DNA of 64,000 nucleotides from Traorella massiliensis. Lineage in GTDB: Bacteria; Bacillota_I; Bacilli_A; Erysipelotrichales; Erysipelotrichaceae. Position 1 is the first letter of the stretch; every line of letters starts with the position of its first letter. Location: positions 186,001-250,000 of the forward strand of contig NZ_LT629969.1 of NCBI RefSeq assembly GCF_900104665.1, written 5' to 3'. Below, one piece after another: positions 44,714-54,274 of this stretch. The translations under genes and the position numbers were made by a program. The notes beneath the pieces are model-generated. The model saw only the letters and a list, made by a program, of their open reading frames with translations. It made no database searches and was not told the origin of the DNA.

Positions 44714-45577
44714 ATGGATATTACAGTAGAAATGGTAAAAAAATTAGTGAGAGAACAGTTTCCTCAATGGCAGCAGCTTGATATTTTTCCCGTTGCGAAA
44801 AGCGGGTTTGATAATCGTACATTTCATTTAGGAGATACAATGACAGTTCGTTTACCTAGTGGATTTGATTATGTGGCACAAGTTGAGAAAGAAAACAGGT
44901 GGATGCCTTATTTACAGGAGCATCTTGATTATGCTATTTCAAAACCAATCGCTACTGGGAAACCAACGAGCTATTATCCTTTTTCCTGGTCAATCAATTT
45001 ATGGATTGAAGGAAATACGTTACTTGAATGTTTTGATGTTGATCAGAAGCAATTTGCGAAAGATTTAGCGGAGGCATTACATAAATTACAGATGGTGGAT
45101 TGTCAGAATGGACCGGAAGCAGGAAAGCATAATTTCTATCGAGGCGGTGATTTGAAAATATATCATCAAGAGACACTCAATGCTTTAAAAAATCTGGAAA
45201 ATCGTTTGCCAGTAAAACAGTTATCTCATATATTGGAAACGAGTATTTCAAAGATATATAAAGGTAAAAAAGTTTGGGTACATGGTGATATAGCGCCAGG
45301 AAATATCTTGCTTCGAAATAATAAGTTTTATGGGCTTATTGATTTTGGAATACTTGGCATTGGAGATCCTGCTTGTGATTATGCAATGGCCTGGACTTAT
45401 TTTAATGAAGAAGCCAGGAGATTTTTTTTAGAAGGTTTACCTGAGGACATGGTAAATCGTGCAAGAGGCTGGGCATTATGGAAAGCTTTGATTACTTATG
45501 ACGATAGTGATGAAAATTTTAAACAAAGTGCACGATATACTGTTGATGCTATTTTAAGAGAAGGATTAAACGATTGA
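44714..45577 (+). CDS. Aminoglycoside phosphotransferase-family kinase
   Basis: About 287 residues of the APH/choline-kinase fold. The catalytic loop is VWVHGDIAPGNILL (Asp, Asn) and the metal Asp is in YGLIDFGILGIGDPACDYAMAW. It is related to Mph/APH proteins that phosphorylate small molecules. Whether it confers resistance cannot be judged from sequence. The ATG at 44714 is preceded by AGGGA; an upstream TTG at 44693 is less likely. Confidence 0.8.
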   Translation: MDITVEMVKKLVREQFPQWQQLDIFPVAKSGFDNRTFHLGDTMTVRLPSGFDYVAQVEKENRWMPYLQEHLDYAISKPIATGKPTSYYPFSWSINLWIEGNTLLECFDVDQKQFAKDLAEALHKLQMVDCQNGPEAGKHNFYRGGDLKIYHQETLNALKNLENRLPVKQLSHILETSISKIYKGKKVWVHGDIAPGNILLRNNKFYGLIDFGILGIGDPACDYAMAWTYFNEEARRFFLEGLPEDMVNRARGWALWKALITYDDSDENFKQSARYTVDAILREGLND

Positions 45578-45639
45578 AAACCAATTTTGATATGAGTAAT
45601 TCATTGTGAGAATTAGATAAACAGAAAGAGGTGGATCAA

Positions 45640-46077
45640 GTGTTTCGTTTAGCTCCGATAAGATCATGGAGATATATCTCCATGACATTGGTTTTTGTAG
45701 CAGCCCTTTTTACTTTGATGGGTACTTTTGGAATTGAAGGTGATTTGGTCATACATTGGAATGAAAATGGAGTGATTAATGATTTTGCAGGAAAATGGAT
45801 CTTATGGGCAATGTTGCTGTTGGCATTTATATCAATGTTTACATATAGCTCTCTTCGAAAAAATCGCAATGGGAATGATCTGTTAAGTGTAGAAATGGCT
45901 TGTGCTTTTTCATCTGGGCTAGTATCTACATGGACGATCGCAGATGTGATACTTGTTATTTATAATTTATATCCATTAGCAGTTATCCCTGAAATTGGTA
46001 TGATTGCGATTGTGTGCTGTTATATTTTGTTTTTTATGGCTGCTTATATTCAAAAAAAGAGAAATAACAGATCTTGA
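45640..46077 (+). CDS. DUF1648-like small membrane protein
   Basis: About 145 residues with four hydrophobic helices. The extracytoplasmic motif LVIHWNENGVINDFAGKW matches the DUF1648 domain of SdpI-like proteins. GAGGTGG lies before the GTG at 45640, which I prefer over the GTG at 45631. Function unknown; SdpI-type proteins give immunity to a toxin. Confidence 0.65.
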   Translation: MFRLAPIRSWRYISMTLVFVAALFTLMGTFGIEGDLVIHWNENGVINDFAGKWILWAMLLLAFISMFTYSSLRKNRNGNDLLSVEMACAFSSGLVSTWTIADVILVIYNLYPLAVIPEIGMIAIVCCYILFFMAAYIQKKRNNRS

Positions 46078-46093
46078 CTGATGAAAAAAGTGT

Positions 46094-46122
46094 AAAAAAA
46101 AGTCCAGTAGCGATACTGGACA
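46094..46122 (-). terminator. Terminator after the SDR gene, also serving the opposite strand
   Basis: Perfect GTCCAGTA / TACTGGAC stem with a 4-nt loop and eight T on the minus strand. Confidence 0.85.
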
Positions 46123-46129
46123 ATATTAT

Positions 46130-46924
46130 TTATTGTGGCTGCTTACCGATATAAGCTAAGATACCTCCATCAACGTAAAGAATGTGTCCGTTGACAAAGT
46201 TGCTGGCATCAGAAGCAAGGAATACAGCTGGTCCCATAAGATCCTCTGTAGTACCCCATCGAGCTGCAGGTGTCTTAGAAATAATAAAGCTATTGAATGG
46301 ATGACCTTCTGTTCTTAATGGTGCAGTCTGAGGTGTTTCGATATATCCTGGACCGATACCATTGCACTGAATGTTGTATTCACCATATTCAGAAGCAATA
46401 TTTCGAGTTAGCATTTTTAATCCGCCTTTTGCAGCCGCATATGCAGATACCGTTTCACGTCCAAGTTCACTCATCATGGAACAGATGTTAATGATCTTGC
46501 CATGTCCTTTTTTGATCATTGAAGGAATGACTGCTTTTGATACGATGAATGGTCCATTTAGGTCAATATCGACTACTTTACGGAAATCATCGGCACTCAT
46601 TTCAATCATTGGGATACGCTTGATGATTCCGGCATTATTTACAAGAATGTCAATGACACCTACTTCTTCTTCAATTTTTTTGACAAGCTCTTGAACGGCA
46701 TTTTCATCGGTAACATCACATACATAGCCGTGTGCCTGAATACCAGCTTCTTCATAAGCTTTTAAACCTTTATCGACTAATTCCTGGTTGATATCGTTAA
46801 ATACGATCGTAGCGCCTGATTTCGCAAATCCGCTGGCAATCGCAAAACCGATTCCATAAGAAGCACCCGTAACTAAAGCAATCTTACCGTCTAAACGGAA
46901 GCTTTCTGGTGTGAATTCTTTCAT
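46130..46924 (-). CDS. SDR oxidoreductase, gluconate 5-dehydrogenase type
   Basis: 264 residues, classical short-chain dehydrogenase. Cofactor motif VTGASYGIGFAIA, NNAGI, catalytic Ser in ICSMMS and Tyr/Lys in SAYAAAKGG. The C-terminal GILAYIGKQPQ is typical of gluconate 5-dehydrogenases, which interconvert 5-keto-D-gluconate and gluconate with NAD(P)H. The gene is monocistronic, with no gluconate kinase nearby. Confidence 0.85.
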   Translation of the reverse strand: MKEFTPESFRLDGKIALVTGASYGIGFAIASGFAKSGATIVFNDINQELVDKGLKAYEEAGIQAHGYVCDVTDENAVQELVKKIEEEVGVIDILVNNAGIIKRIPMIEMSADDFRKVVDIDLNGPFIVSKAVIPSMIKKGHGKIINICSMMSELGRETVSAYAAAKGGLKMLTRNIASEYGEYNIQCNGIGPGYIETPQTAPLRTEGHPFNSFIISKTPAARWGTTEDLMGPAVFLASDASNFVNGHILYVDGGILAYIGKQPQ

Positions 46925-47087
46925 TTTTTGTACCTTCTTTCTTTATTCCCTTTAAGTATACTGATGTTTGATTTGACTTTCAACTCTTTTGTTGGGCAGA
47001 ATAATGAGGAAGTTTTTTATTTACAAAAGTCACACCATTTGCATCTTTTTCACATATCATATAATATAGACAAAAGGATGTGAGTTT

Positions 47088-47654
47088 ATGAATTGGTTTT
47101 CGTTATTAAATTACAATTTGAATCGGGTCATGGAAGTGGACCCGGCTGCGAAAAGCAAGTTAGAAGTATTCCTTTTATATCCACATATCAATGCACTGAT
47201 TCATTATCGGATCGGTCATTTCTTCTATACGCATAAGTGGTATTTTGTCGCTCGTTTATTTGGACAGATGGGACGCTTTTGGACGAACATTGAGATTCAT
47301 CCGGGGGCTACGATCGGGAAAGGTTTGATCATTGACCACGGAACAGGCTGTGTGATCGGTGAGACAGCGGTGATTGGTGATGACTGTCTGTTGTATCATG
47401 GTGTTACCTTAGGCGGTAATGGCAAGGAGAGAGCAAAACGTCATCCAACGTTGAAAAACCATGTGATGGTCGGCTGCAATGCCAGTGTATTAGGGAATAT
47501 TACAATTGGCAATAATGTTCAGATTGGCGCAAACAGTGTTGTTGTAAAGGATATTGGAGATGATCAGGTGGCTTATGGAATGGCTGCGAGCATCAAAGAA
47601 GTCAAAAAGCAGGAACATGAAAAATGTCCGATCATAGAAAATGTAAATGAGTGA
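47088..47654 (+). CDS. cysE: Serine O-acetyltransferase
   Basis: 188 residues, short CysE/EpsC form. Left-handed beta-helix hexapeptide repeats run from IHPGATIGKGLIIDHGTGCVIGE to VQIGANSVVVKD. Active-site residues are in DHGTG and GVTLGGNGKERAKRHP. It makes O-acetylserine for cysteine synthesis. AAGGATGTGA precedes the ATG, and TATAAT (47060-47065) lies upstream. No cysK is adjacent. Confidence 0.94.
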   Translation: MNWFSLLNYNLNRVMEVDPAAKSKLEVFLLYPHINALIHYRIGHFFYTHKWYFVARLFGQMGRFWTNIEIHPGATIGKGLIIDHGTGCVIGETAVIGDDCLLYHGVTLGGNGKERAKRHPTLKNHVMVGCNASVLGNITIGNNVQIGANSVVVKDIGDDQVAYGMAASIKEVKKQEHEKCPIIENVNE

Positions 47655-47675
47655 TTTATTCGCTCATTTTCTTTT
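47646..47675 (+). terminator. Terminator after cysE
   Basis: AATGAGTGA / TCGCTCATT stem with a 5-nt loop and T-rich tail, overlapping the last codons. Confidence 0.75.
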
Positions 47676-47707
47676 GAATTATGATACAATGTTGAGGAGG
47701 TGATTTA

Positions 47708-49000
47708 ATGAAACATATAGAAGAATGCTTAACATTTATTCATGACTCATCGAGCATGTTTCATGCAGTGGAGAATGTGAAGAAAAAATGTGTTAATTTT
47801 ATTGAATTAAGTGAAGGGGAAAAATGGCAGCTTGAAAAGGGGAAAAGCTACATCGTAACACGGAATCATTCATCTGTAATTGCATTTACGATTGGTAAAT
47901 ATATGGATGATCTGGCTTTTAATATCTGTGCTTCACATACAGATTCACCAACTTTCAAATTGAAGGCGAATGGAGAAGTAGAGGCGAATCATGCTTTAAA
48001 GGGCAATGTAGAAGCTTATGGGGGCATGATCATGAATACGTGGTTAGATCGGCCATTGCGTTTAGCGGGCAGGGTATGCATTCGTCGTAATGGAAAGATC
48101 GAAGAAGTTTTATATGATTCAAAAACAGCTGTTTGTAGTATTCCAAATGTTGCGATTCATATGAATCGTAAGTTGAATGATGGTTATGTTTATAATCCGC
48201 AAAATGATATGATGCCTCTTTTTAGCTCAACTTTGAAAAAAGGAGCTCTAAAGAAAAGGATCTGTGAGGATTTAAATATACGTGAAGAAGACTATATCAG
48301 TAGTGATCTTTATTTAGTTGTTGATGAAAAAGGAAAGGTATTTGGTTTACAGGACGAGTTTTTCTCAAGCCCAAAAATTGATAATTTAGAGAGTGTCTAT
48401 ACGACATTAATGGCTTTTTTAAATTCAACCAATGAACGTCGTGTTAATATCTTTGCTGCTTTTGATAATGAAGAAGTAGGAAGTAATACGAAGCAGGGGG
48501 CAGATTCTTCCTTTTTAGAAGATGTGATGAGAAGAATTCAAAAGGGATTGAATTATACATATGAAGAATATTTGATGTCGCTTTCTCATTCGATGATGCT
48601 GAGTGTCGATAATGCTCATGCCCTGCATTATAATCATCCTGAATTTTATGATGGAAATAATGCGGTTTATATGAATGAAGGTGTAGTTATCAAATCAAAT
48701 GCTAATCAACAATATACCAGTGATGCAGTATCAGTGGCTTTGTTTACAGAAATCTGTAGGAAAAATGATGTGCCTTATCAGTTTTTTGTTAATCGAAGTG
48801 ATGTGCGTGGAGGTTCTACTTTAGGAAATATCTCAACGTCGCATGTATCGATTAAAAGCATTGATATTGGCTGTGCACAGTTAGCGATGCATTCAAGTGT
48901 AGAGTGTGCAGGGGTTGAGGATATTGAACATATGATCCATGCCTGTACAGCTTTCTATGATTCAAATATTCATGAAAAAGATCATCAGTGGGAGGTTTAA
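47708..49000 (+). CDS. M18-family aminopeptidase
   Basis: 430 residues, cytosolic dinuclear zinc peptidase. Metal ligands are in CASHTDSPTFKLK, FDNEEVGSNTKQGADS, SVDNAHA and near the end CAQLAMHSSVECAG. It removes N-terminal (acidic or neutral) residues from peptides. GGAGGTGATT precedes the ATG. The next gene overlaps by reading context (2 nt after the stop). Confidence 0.92.
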   Translation: MKHIEECLTFIHDSSSMFHAVENVKKKCVNFIELSEGEKWQLEKGKSYIVTRNHSSVIAFTIGKYMDDLAFNICASHTDSPTFKLKANGEVEANHALKGNVEAYGGMIMNTWLDRPLRLAGRVCIRRNGKIEEVLYDSKTAVCSIPNVAIHMNRKLNDGYVYNPQNDMMPLFSSTLKKGALKKRICEDLNIREEDYISSDLYLVVDEKGKVFGLQDEFFSSPKIDNLESVYTTLMAFLNSTNERRVNIFAAFDNEEVGSNTKQGADSSFLEDVMRRIQKGLNYTYEEYLMSLSHSMMLSVDNAHALHYNHPEFYDGNNAVYMNEGVVIKSNANQQYTSDAVSVALFTEICRKNDVPYQFFVNRSDVRGGSTLGNISTSHVSIKSIDIGCAQLAMHSSVECAGVEDIEHMIHACTAFYDSNIHEKDHQWEV

Positions 49001-49002
49001 TT

Positions 49003-50010
49003 ATGAGTAAATTGATTTTGCCGGCAAATTATGAAAATCCGCTATCTTATTTAGATAGTGAAATCGCAATTAAAATCGTTAAAGATCAGTTTGAGAAAAG
49101 ATTGGCGGATTGTTTGAATCTGGTGCGTGTTTCAGCACCGCTTTATGTTTCTAAGAAAAGTGGTTTGAATGATGATCTTAATGGTATTGAAAGACCGGTT
49201 AGTTTTGAAATTAAAGATTTAGATGAACAGGTTGAAATTGTCCATTCATTGGCTAAATGGAAAAGAGCTGCTTTAAACCGTTATGATTTAAGAGGGTTTG
49301 AAGGTCTTTATACGGATATGAATGCAATCCGCCGTGATGAAGAATTAGACAATCTCCATTCTGTTTATGTCGATCAATGGGACTGGGAGAAAGTTATAAC
49401 TAGAGAGAATCGTAATCTTGAAACGCTCAAGGCAACGGTTTTAAAAATTGTAAAGGCGATCGTTCAGACACAGACGATTTTACGTTATGCTTATCCGCAG
49501 TTAAAACCGATGGTGAGCAATAATGTCTTCTTTATTACAACCCAGCAGTTAGAAGATCTTTATCCGGATCTGACACCTAAAGAAAGAGAAGATGCGATCT
49601 GTCGAAAACATCAAACAGTTTTTTTGATGCAGATCGGAGATCAATTGAAAAGTGGTCAAAGGCATGATGGACGGGCACCTGACTATGATGATTGGCAATT
49701 GAATGGGGATCTGTTAGTTTATTATCCTCTGCTTGATCGCTCTTTTGAATTAAGCAGCATGGGAATTCGTGTTGATGAAAAGAGTTTGGTTAGTCAATGT
49801 GAAAAGGCGAATGCGAGTGAAAGATTGAATTATCCGTTTCACAAACAAATACTTGAAGGAAAGCTTCCTTTAACGATTGGCGGGGGAATCGGACAATCAC
49901 GTTTATGTATGCTTTTGTTGAATAAGGCTCATATCGGTGAAGTTCAAGTGTCGATGTGGAGCGAAGAAATGCGTCGGGAATGTAAAGAAAATGAGATCAA
50001 TTTATTATAA
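49003..50010 (+). CDS. asnA: Aspartate-ammonia ligase
   Basis: 335 residues, the AsnA type that makes asparagine from aspartate, ammonia and ATP and is related to class II tRNA synthetases. Signatures are VRVSAPLYVSKKSGLNDDLNG, YVDQWDWEKV, and motif 3 GGGIGQSRLCMLLLNKAHIGEVQ. GGGAGG sets the start at 49003. It is co-transcribed with the upstream peptidase and probably with malic enzyme 9 nt downstream. Confidence 0.96.
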   Translation: MSKLILPANYENPLSYLDSEIAIKIVKDQFEKRLADCLNLVRVSAPLYVSKKSGLNDDLNGIERPVSFEIKDLDEQVEIVHSLAKWKRAALNRYDLRGFEGLYTDMNAIRRDEELDNLHSVYVDQWDWEKVITRENRNLETLKATVLKIVKAIVQTQTILRYAYPQLKPMVSNNVFFITTQQLEDLYPDLTPKEREDAICRKHQTVFLMQIGDQLKSGQRHDGRAPDYDDWQLNGDLLVYYPLLDRSFELSSMGIRVDEKSLVSQCEKANASERLNYPFHKQILEGKLPLTIGGGIGQSRLCMLLLNKAHIGEVQVSMWSEEMRRECKENEINLL

Positions 50011-50019
50011 GGAGAAATT

Positions 50020-51177
50020 ATGAGCAGCGTATATGAAGAATCATTGAAATTACATGAAGAACATAAAGGAAAATTGGAAGTTACTAGTAAAATCAAAGTT
50101 AAAAATATGCATGATCTAAGTCTTGCTTATACACCAGGGGTTGCAGAAGCTTGCCGTAAGATTCATGAAAATCGTGAAGATGTCTATAAATATACAACTA
50201 AAGGTAATACAGTAGCTGTGGTGAGTGATGGTTCTGCAGTGTTAGGATTGGGAAACATTGGTCCGTTAGCTGCCATGCCGGTCATGGAAGGAAAATCTAT
50301 TTTATTTAAGGAGTTTGCAGGTATTGATGCTTTTCCGATTTGCTTGGATACGCAGGATACTGAAGAAATCATTCGTATCGTAAAAGCTTTATCGCCAACG
50401 TTTGGGGGTATCAATTTAGAGGATATTTCAGCACCTCGCTGTTTTGAAATTGAAAGACGATTGAAGGAAGAGTGTGATATTCCGGTTTTTCATGATGATC
50501 AGCATGGTACAGCAATCGTTGTCAGTGCAGGTATCATCAATGCGTTAAAACTTGTGAAAAAAGATATTGAAACAGCTCGTTTTGTCATAAATGGTGCCGG
50601 CAGCGCTGGAATCAGCATTGCTCGTCTTTTGCTTCAGTTAGGTATGAAAAACTGTGTACTGGTAGATAAAAAGGGTGCTTTGTGTGAGGGTGAGCCTTGG
50701 ATGAATGAAGCTCAAAAGGAAATGGCTCAGCTTACTAATCAGGAAAAAATACGTGGTGATCTAAAGAAGGTGATTGCAGGTCGTGATGTTTTCATCGGTG
50801 TTAGTGCACCCCATGTATTAACAGCAGAAATGGTAAGTACGATGAATCAAGATGCGATTATTTTCGCAATGGCGAATCCAACTCCAGAAATCATGCCTGA
50901 TGAAGCTAAAAAGGGCGGTGCTCGAGTGATTGCGACAGGCAGAAGTGATTTCCCGAATCAGATCAATAATGTGCTCGTATTCCCAGGTATTTTCCGTGGT
51001 GCTTTAGATGCTCGCTCAAAGGATATTACTGAGGCTATGAAACTGGCGGCTGCAAAAGCGATTGCCAGCATTGTCAGCGATGATGAATTAAATGAAGAAT
51101 ATATCATTCCTGATGCCTTTAATCCTAGGGTTGCGGAAGTTGTAGCTGAGGCAGTAAAAAAAGAGGCTTTAAAATGA
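50020..51177 (+). CDS. Malic enzyme (oxaloacetate-decarboxylating)
   Basis: 385 residues, short bacterial form. It converts malate to pyruvate and CO2 with NAD(P)+. SLAYTPGVAEACRKIH, SDGSAVLGLGNIGPLA, and FHDDQHGTAIV supply the substrate and metal sites; VINGAGSAGISIARLL is the cofactor fold. Its stop overlaps the fumarase ATG (ATGA), so fumarate to malate to pyruvate is encoded in one operon. Confidence 0.95.
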   Translation: MSSVYEESLKLHEEHKGKLEVTSKIKVKNMHDLSLAYTPGVAEACRKIHENREDVYKYTTKGNTVAVVSDGSAVLGLGNIGPLAAMPVMEGKSILFKEFAGIDAFPICLDTQDTEEIIRIVKALSPTFGGINLEDISAPRCFEIERRLKEECDIPVFHDDQHGTAIVVSAGIINALKLVKKDIETARFVINGAGSAGISIARLLLQLGMKNCVLVDKKGALCEGEPWMNEAQKEMAQLTNQEKIRGDLKKVIAGRDVFIGVSAPHVLTAEMVSTMNQDAIIFAMANPTPEIMPDEAKKGGARVIATGRSDFPNQINNVLVFPGIFRGALDARSKDITEAMKLAAAKAIASIVSDDELNEEYIIPDAFNPRVAEVVAEAVKKEALK

Positions 51178-52022
51178 AACAGATCAGTGTTCTTGAAATC
51201 CATGACAAGATCAAAAACATGGTTCAGCAAGTAAATTTTCATTATCCACAAGATATTGAAAAACTATTAAAAAAAGCTTCACAAAATGAAACGAATCCTT
51301 TAGGAAAAGAAATTTTAGGGCTATTAGAAAAGAATCGTCAGATTGCTGCGGAAAAAAGAATTCCGATCTGTCAGGATACAGGCATGGTCATCGTATTTAT
51401 TGAAATCGGACAAGATGTTCAGCTAGTCGATGGATCTTTAAATGAAGCTATCCAAAAAGGTGTTGCTTTAGGATATGAAGAGGGTTATTTACGTAAAAGT
51501 ATCGTTGCTGATCCACTGTTTCATCGCATCAATACACAGGATAATACCCCATGTATCATCTATCCTTCCATCGTAGATGGTGATACGGTAAAGCTCACTG
51601 TTGGCTGTAAAGGTTTTGGCAGTGAAAATATGTCTGTTATCAGAATGCTGAAACCGGCCCAGGGGGTTGAAGGCGTTAAAGAAACTGTTCTTCAAGCGAT
51701 TCAAAATGCAGGACCGAATGCCTGTCCGCCAATGGTGGTCGGTGTTGGTATTGGTGGTAGCTTTGATTATGCAGCTGTACTTGCTAAAAAAGCTACCTTG
51801 CGTGACTGTATGTTAGAAAATCCAGATCCTGACTATGCTCAGCTTGAAAGAGAATTGCTGGAAGAAGCCAATCAGCTGAATATCGGTCCACAGGGATTGG
51901 GCGGTAAGACAAGTGTCTTAAAAATCAATATTGAACAGGCACCGACACATATCGCAGGTTTACCGGTAGCTGTTAATATTTCATGTCATGTTACACGACA
52001 TATCAGTGAGGTGATCGAATGA
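51174..52022 (+). CDS. Fumarate hydratase class I, alpha subunit
   Basis: 282 residues of the Fe-S hydrolyase N-terminal family (also tartrate dehydratase alpha). Cluster Cys residues lie in ICQDTGMVIVF and NACPPMVVGVGIGG, and near LTVGCKGFGSENMS. It hydrates fumarate to malate in an oxygen-sensitive way, which fits an anaerobe. It overlaps both neighbours by 4 nt. Confidence 0.93.
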   Translation: MKQISVLEIHDKIKNMVQQVNFHYPQDIEKLLKKASQNETNPLGKEILGLLEKNRQIAAEKRIPICQDTGMVIVFIEIGQDVQLVDGSLNEAIQKGVALGYEEGYLRKSIVADPLFHRINTQDNTPCIIYPSIVDGDTVKLTVGCKGFGSENMSVIRMLKPAQGVEGVKETVLQAIQNAGPNACPPMVVGVGIGGSFDYAAVLAKKATLRDCMLENPDPDYAQLERELLEEANQLNIGPQGLGGKTSVLKINIEQAPTHIAGLPVAVNISCHVTRHISEVIE

Positions 52023-52534
52023 AAGTAACATTACCTTTGACAAAAGAAATTTGTGAGAATCTTCATGCGGGTGATTCTTTACAGCTAAGCGGCATCATCT
52101 ATACGGCTCGTGATGCAGCTCATAAACGTCTTGTGAACATGATTCATAAAAATGAAACGCTTCCTTTTGATTTAAAAGATGCTTGTATTTATTATGTAGG
52201 ACCGACACCCGCTCCACCTCATGCGATCGTAGGCAGTGCTGGTCCAACGACCAGTATGCGCATGGATGCTTATGCTCCTTTGCTTTATGATCTGGGAGTC
52301 AAGGCAACGATTGGAAAGGGGTATCGTACACAAGAGGTCAAGGATGCCATTATCCGTAACCATGCATGTTATCTGATTTGTATCGGTGGTGCAGGAGCCT
52401 TACTGAGTCAAAGTATTAAAAAGGCGGAGTGTATTGCTTTTGAAGATTTAAAAGCAGAAGCAATTTATCGCTATGAAGTTGAAGACTTTCCTTGCATTGT
52501 CGCAATTGATAGTCATGGAAATAGTGTCTATTAA
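52019..52534 (+). CDS. Fumarate hydratase class I, beta subunit
   Basis: 171 residues, C-terminal swivelling domain of class I fumarases. YYVGPTPAPPHAIVGSAGPT and TTSMRMDAY are the conserved substrate-binding elements, and GKGYRTQEVKDAI follows. It pairs with the alpha subunit encoded just upstream (ATGA overlap). Confidence 0.93.
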   Translation: MKVTLPLTKEICENLHAGDSLQLSGIIYTARDAAHKRLVNMIHKNETLPFDLKDACIYYVGPTPAPPHAIVGSAGPTTSMRMDAYAPLLYDLGVKATIGKGYRTQEVKDAIIRNHACYLICIGGAGALLSQSIKKAECIAFEDLKAEAIYRYEVEDFPCIVAIDSHGNSVY

Positions 52535-52612
52535 CCTTACATTTTACTTACACTTATGCAAGAAAGCCCCTTTTTAAACTGAATTTGTGTATAATGAAAA
52601 CGGGTGATCAAA

Positions 52613-53299
52613 ATGAAGAAATTCATCAAGTGGATGTTTTCAATTATTTTACTTGTTTTTATCATTCTAACGTCCTTAGGTTTTGTAGAATATAAAAAGG
52701 CAATTAGTGAAATATCTTTGAAAGATAAAGTGGCAGAGATTCAGGCAAGAGATGATTATGTTGAAATTGAAGATATTAGCGACTATGTATTAAAGGCTAC
52801 TGTCTCAACAGAAGATCAGCGCTTTTATTCACATTCGGGTGTTGACTTCATCGCCTATGGAAGAATTGCCTATGTTCTTTTGACAACGGGTGAACTTAGC
52901 GGTGGGGGAAGTACGATTACCCAGCAGTTAGCGAAAAATCTTTATTTTGGTTATGAGCCTTCGATCATACGAAAGTTTGCGGAATTTTTCATGGTTCATG
53001 ATATTGAAAGTCAATATGATAAAGATACGATCCTGGAAATCTATTTAAATATCATTAATTATGGAGATAATCATATGGGTATTTATCAGGCAAGTGAAGG
53101 TTATTTTGGAAAAGAACCTAAAGATCTGACATTCAATGAAGCTACCCTGGTCGTAGGTATTCCACAATCACCAAGTAATTATCAGTTAAGTGATCATGCG
53201 GAAAATGCTTATAAACGGCAGCAGGCAGTCATTCAGACGCTGATTGATACACAAACATTTAGCGAAGATGAAATAAAAGAATTAATGGACTCAGAGTGA
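52613..53299 (+). CDS. Monofunctional peptidoglycan glycosyltransferase (GT51)
   Basis: About 228 residues. One N-terminal membrane anchor (MFSIILLVFIILTSLGFV) is followed by a GT51 domain with the catalytic Glu in STEDQRFYSHSGVDF and GGGSTITQQLAKNLYF. There is no transpeptidase domain, so it only polymerises lipid II glycan chains. The ATG at 52613 is preceded by GGGTGA. Confidence 0.92.
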   Translation: MKKFIKWMFSIILLVFIILTSLGFVEYKKAISEISLKDKVAEIQARDDYVEIEDISDYVLKATVSTEDQRFYSHSGVDFIAYGRIAYVLLTTGELSGGGSTITQQLAKNLYFGYEPSIIRKFAEFFMVHDIESQYDKDTILEIYLNIINYGDNHMGIYQASEGYFGKEPKDLTFNEATLVVGIPQSPSNYQLSDHAENAYKRQQAVIQTLIDTQTFSEDEIKELMDSE

Positions 53300-53310
53300 G
53301 TCCATTTTAC
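53284..53310 (+). terminator. Terminator after the glycosyltransferase
   Basis: ATGGACTC / GAGTCCAT stem with AGAGT loop and T-rich tail; it includes the last codons. Confidence 0.7.
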
Positions 53311-53377
53311 TTACAGAATTGAAATGAAAAAGTAATGCTGTTTATGTTAAGATAAACAAAGACGAGGAGGAATCGTT

Positions 53378-54268
53378 TTGAAATTATATTCTCGCAGACA
53401 ATTATGGGTCTTGTCATTGATCATCATAAGTCTGATACTTATAGGTTCTTTTTATGATTATCATATATCTGTGAATCTTTATGATGCCAATAACCCATTT
53501 GGTATTTTCTTAGCGGGTTATGGACAGCTGCCGGCGATGATTTGTCTGATTTGTGGTGCTGCTTTATTGGTCAAAGATGCATATAGTTATAAAGATAGAA
53601 AAAAAGGTCTTTTTGTATTAACCTTAGGCTTTGTATTTCTTATTGATCTTTTTGTTTTTGTGATGCTTGCATTTGATACCCTTAAATATATTCCTGCTCT
53701 TCCTGTTTCTTTATCAGTTATAATAGCTCTTATCATCATTTTAATTTTTAATATATTAACATGGAAAATATTCAAAGAATCTGATAATCAAATGATTCGT
53801 AAAACAGCCTGGTTTCTTTTGCTGACGCCTGTTTTGACATTGCTTGTCATCAATCTTATTAAAACACCTTGGCAACGTCCTCGCATGAGGCTTATTTCCG
53901 TGCATTCTGAGGTTGATTTTCAGCCATGGTGGACTATCGGCAATTCTATTAAAGAACAGTTAAACATGCAGGGAATACGGGCAGATGAGTTCAAATCTTT
54001 TCCTTCAGCTCATACGGCGAGTGCTGCCTGTATGATGACTTTATGTGTATTGCCATTGATTCATGATTCTTTTAAAAAGAAAAGGAATGTACTTTTTTAT
54101 GGAAGCTTGCTTTTTACTTTGACAGTAGGTTTATCAAGAATTGTTGCCGGAGCTCATTTTCTTAGTGATATTACGTTTGGCATGATGATTGCATTTATGA
54201 TACAAGGACTGCTTGTGAAACTGATCTTTAAGGAAAATGGTCAAGATGTAAAAGAAGAAAACATATAA
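53378..54268 (+). CDS. PAP2-family membrane phosphatase
   Basis: 296 residues, about six membrane helices. The acid-phosphatase motifs are KTPWQRPRMR, PSAHTASA and SRIVAGAHFLSDI. Such enzymes dephosphorylate undecaprenyl diphosphate or phosphatidate; the neighbours (GT51 and amidase) favour a cell-wall lipid role. The start is TTG at 53378 after GAGGAGG. Confidence 0.88.
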   Translation: MKLYSRRQLWVLSLIIISLILIGSFYDYHISVNLYDANNPFGIFLAGYGQLPAMICLICGAALLVKDAYSYKDRKKGLFVLTLGFVFLIDLFVFVMLAFDTLKYIPALPVSLSVIIALIIILIFNILTWKIFKESDNQMIRKTAWFLLLTPVLTLLVINLIKTPWQRPRMRLISVHSEVDFQPWWTIGNSIKEQLNMQGIRADEFKSFPSAHTASAACMMTLCVLPLIHDSFKKKRNVLFYGSLLFTLTVGLSRIVAGAHFLSDITFGMMIAFMIQGLLVKLIFKENGQDVKEENI

Positions 54269-54274
54269 TGAAAT